Assembly: GCA_024235395.1 (NCBI GenBank)
Contig: JACKMK010000001.1
Location: forward strand, 558,001-622,000
Direction: 5' to 3'
DNA length: 64,000 nt
From: Chromatiaceae bacterium
Lineage (GTDB): Bacteria > Pseudomonadota > Gammaproteobacteria > Chromatiales > Chromatiaceae
Position 1 is the stretch's first letter; each line of letters opens with the position of its first letter. Below are positions 63,079 to 64,000 of this stretch, in pieces. Under the pieces are notes generated by a model. The model was not told where the DNA came from. It worked only from the letters and a program-made list of their open reading frames with translations, and did not search any database. A program made the translations under genes and the position numbers.

Positions 63079-64000
63079 TTACGCCTGGTGCGCGGTCTCG
63101 AGATTGAACCAGGTGGTGCTGATCTGGTCGTGAAGCACGTTCAGTTCAGCCTGGATCTGGTCGATCAGGGCGTGCATCGAGTCCAGATCGAGCATATCCA
63201 GGCGTACATCGTGCACCTGCTGCTGCAGGTCGGCGAGGAGATTCAGCGGGCCTTCGGCGCGCGGCAGTCGATGGAAAAAGCTCTCGACCCGTGCCAGCGT
63301 GAACCCGAGCGCGCGTGGGAAGTGGAGATCCTGCAGCAGATACCGCAGCACGTCGGTACCCACCACGCGACTGCGCACATGCTGACGATACATCTGGAAC
63401 GCGGACAGGGATTTTAACACGTTCACCCACAACAGGCTGTCGTAGGGTGCCGGTGCCTCGATACGCGGCATCAACAAGGTCACTGCGCTGTCGACGATCC
63501 GCGTGGTCATGTCGCCCCGCTCGAGATTGCGCCCAAGCCGGACGAAATTGCAGGGCTGATCGTGGCTCATGGTGCCCGTCAGAAGCCCGGTGATCTGCTG
63601 GCACCGGATCACGACCTGCTTGAGAAAGGTGAACCTGTGCTTGCGCAGCACCCCGTTGGCGGCATGCTCGCGGCAGTACAGGTACAACTCGTTGGTGTGA
63701 TCCCACGCCTCGGTAGGCAGGACGTCGCGCGTGGTGCGCACGTTCTCGCGTGCCGCGTTCAGCCCACTGATGATCGAACCGGGATTGAACTCGTCGGCGA
63801 GCAGAAACTTGACGGTGTTACGCTCGTCGTAGTTCTGGTAATGGCCTTCGAAGATCGCATTCGACCCGTTGATACCGACCAGTTGTTGCCATCCGGGATC
63901 GACACCCTTCGGCAGGTCGAGGATCTGGTTGGTGTAGGCGCTGACCAGGCGCGCGGTACTCTCGACGCGTTCGAGGTAGCGCCCCATCCAATACAGCCGT
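63079..64000 (-). CDS. Alpha-E (DUF403) protein, start beyond right edge
   Basis: About 306 residues are visible; the frame is open to the right edge, where it reads RLYWMGRYLERVESTARL, the normal alpha-E start with its conserved ER motif, so only a few residues are missing. The rest is all-helical with the usual PGSIISGLNAARENVRTTRDVLP segment. It ends 71 bases before the transglutaminase-DUF2126 gene and is the first visible gene of the cluster. In other genomes its upstream neighbour is a circularly permuted ATP-grasp protein, which may lie just outside the window. Confidence 0.92.
   Translation of the reverse strand, partial: RLYWMGRYLERVESTARLVSAYTNQILDLPKGVDPGWQQLVGINGSNAIFEGHYQNYDERNTVKFLLADEFNPGSIISGLNAARENVRTTRDVLPTEAWDHTNELYLYCREHAANGVLRKHRFTFLKQVVIRCQQITGLLTGTMSHDQPCNFVRLGRNLERGDMTTRIVDSAVTLLMPRIEAPAPYDSLLWVNVLKSLSAFQMYRQHVRSRVVGTDVLRYLLQDLHFPRALGFTLARVESFFHRLPRAEGPLNLLADLQQQVHDVRLDMLDLDSMHALIDQIQAELNVLHDQISTTWFNLETAHQA

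Noticed and set aside
1..64000. CRISPR array, insertion sequence, prophage or integrase
   Set aside because: No regularly spaced direct repeats, no transposase or integrase motif and no inverted-repeat-bounded element were found on reading the window.

Overview
The window is GC-rich and densely coded, with many 4-base start/stop overlaps. It looks like part of the chromosome of a gammaproteobacterium, probably a free-living, respiratory, Chromatiales-like organism. The evidence is the dapC-dapD-yffB-dapE order, an MltF-type lytic transglycosylase, a batA/batB/batD operon with a DUF4381 gene, TrkH, NhaA, and two separate sensors with c-type heme motifs. I see no rRNA, tRNA, CRISPR array, insertion sequence or prophage gene. 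The taxonomy is inference from gene content only.

Layout. 1-4.5 kb (minus) is an envelope block: a DUF2130 protein cut by the window edge, an MltF-like transglycosylase, DUF4124 and RT0821/Lpp0805-type exported proteins, a small exported protein and a SYLF protein. A plus-strand alpha/beta hydrolase and a pectinacetylesterase-family secreted protein follow, separated by 744 gene-free bases. 7.8-15.5 kb (minus) is a complete aerotolerance-type operon: moxR, DUF58, DUF4381, batA, a batB/batC fusion, batD. An SbmA/BacA-like transporter and divergent trkH come next. 18.6-24.8 kb (minus) holds a large chemoreceptor with a heme-binding motif, a helical protein, a YegS-type lipid kinase, an EipA-like protein, a DUF1328 protein and an HdeD protein. 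25.4-32.5 kb has an NtrB-like kinase and an NtrC-like regulator separated by a metallo-hydrolase and NhaA, then DUF2254. 32.6-36.6 kb (minus) is mixed: an unknown protein, a nuclease-fold protein, a sterol-desaturase-family protein, an SDR and a lipoprotein. 37-45 kb (plus) has an ECF sigma/anti-sigma pair, a DMT exporter coupled to a class III aminotransferase, and a three-gene ABC importer. A heme-type GGDEF-EAL protein, pcm, a VOC protein, another DMT transporter and the lysine/meso-diaminopimelate (dap) operon lead to 52.9 kb.

The last 11 kb (52,958 to the right edge, minus strand) is the most unusual region. It is a tightly coupled cluster of predicted peptide-bond chemistry: an alpha-E protein, two full-length transglutaminase-DUF2126 (putative amidoligase) proteins in tandem, a fused circularly permuted ATP-grasp/alpha-E protein and a small transglutaminase. 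The second tandem copy has lost its transglutaminase cysteine and the key DUF2126 motifs, so the cluster appears to pair an active enzyme with a catalytically dead twin. The substrate and product of this system cannot be read from the sequence.
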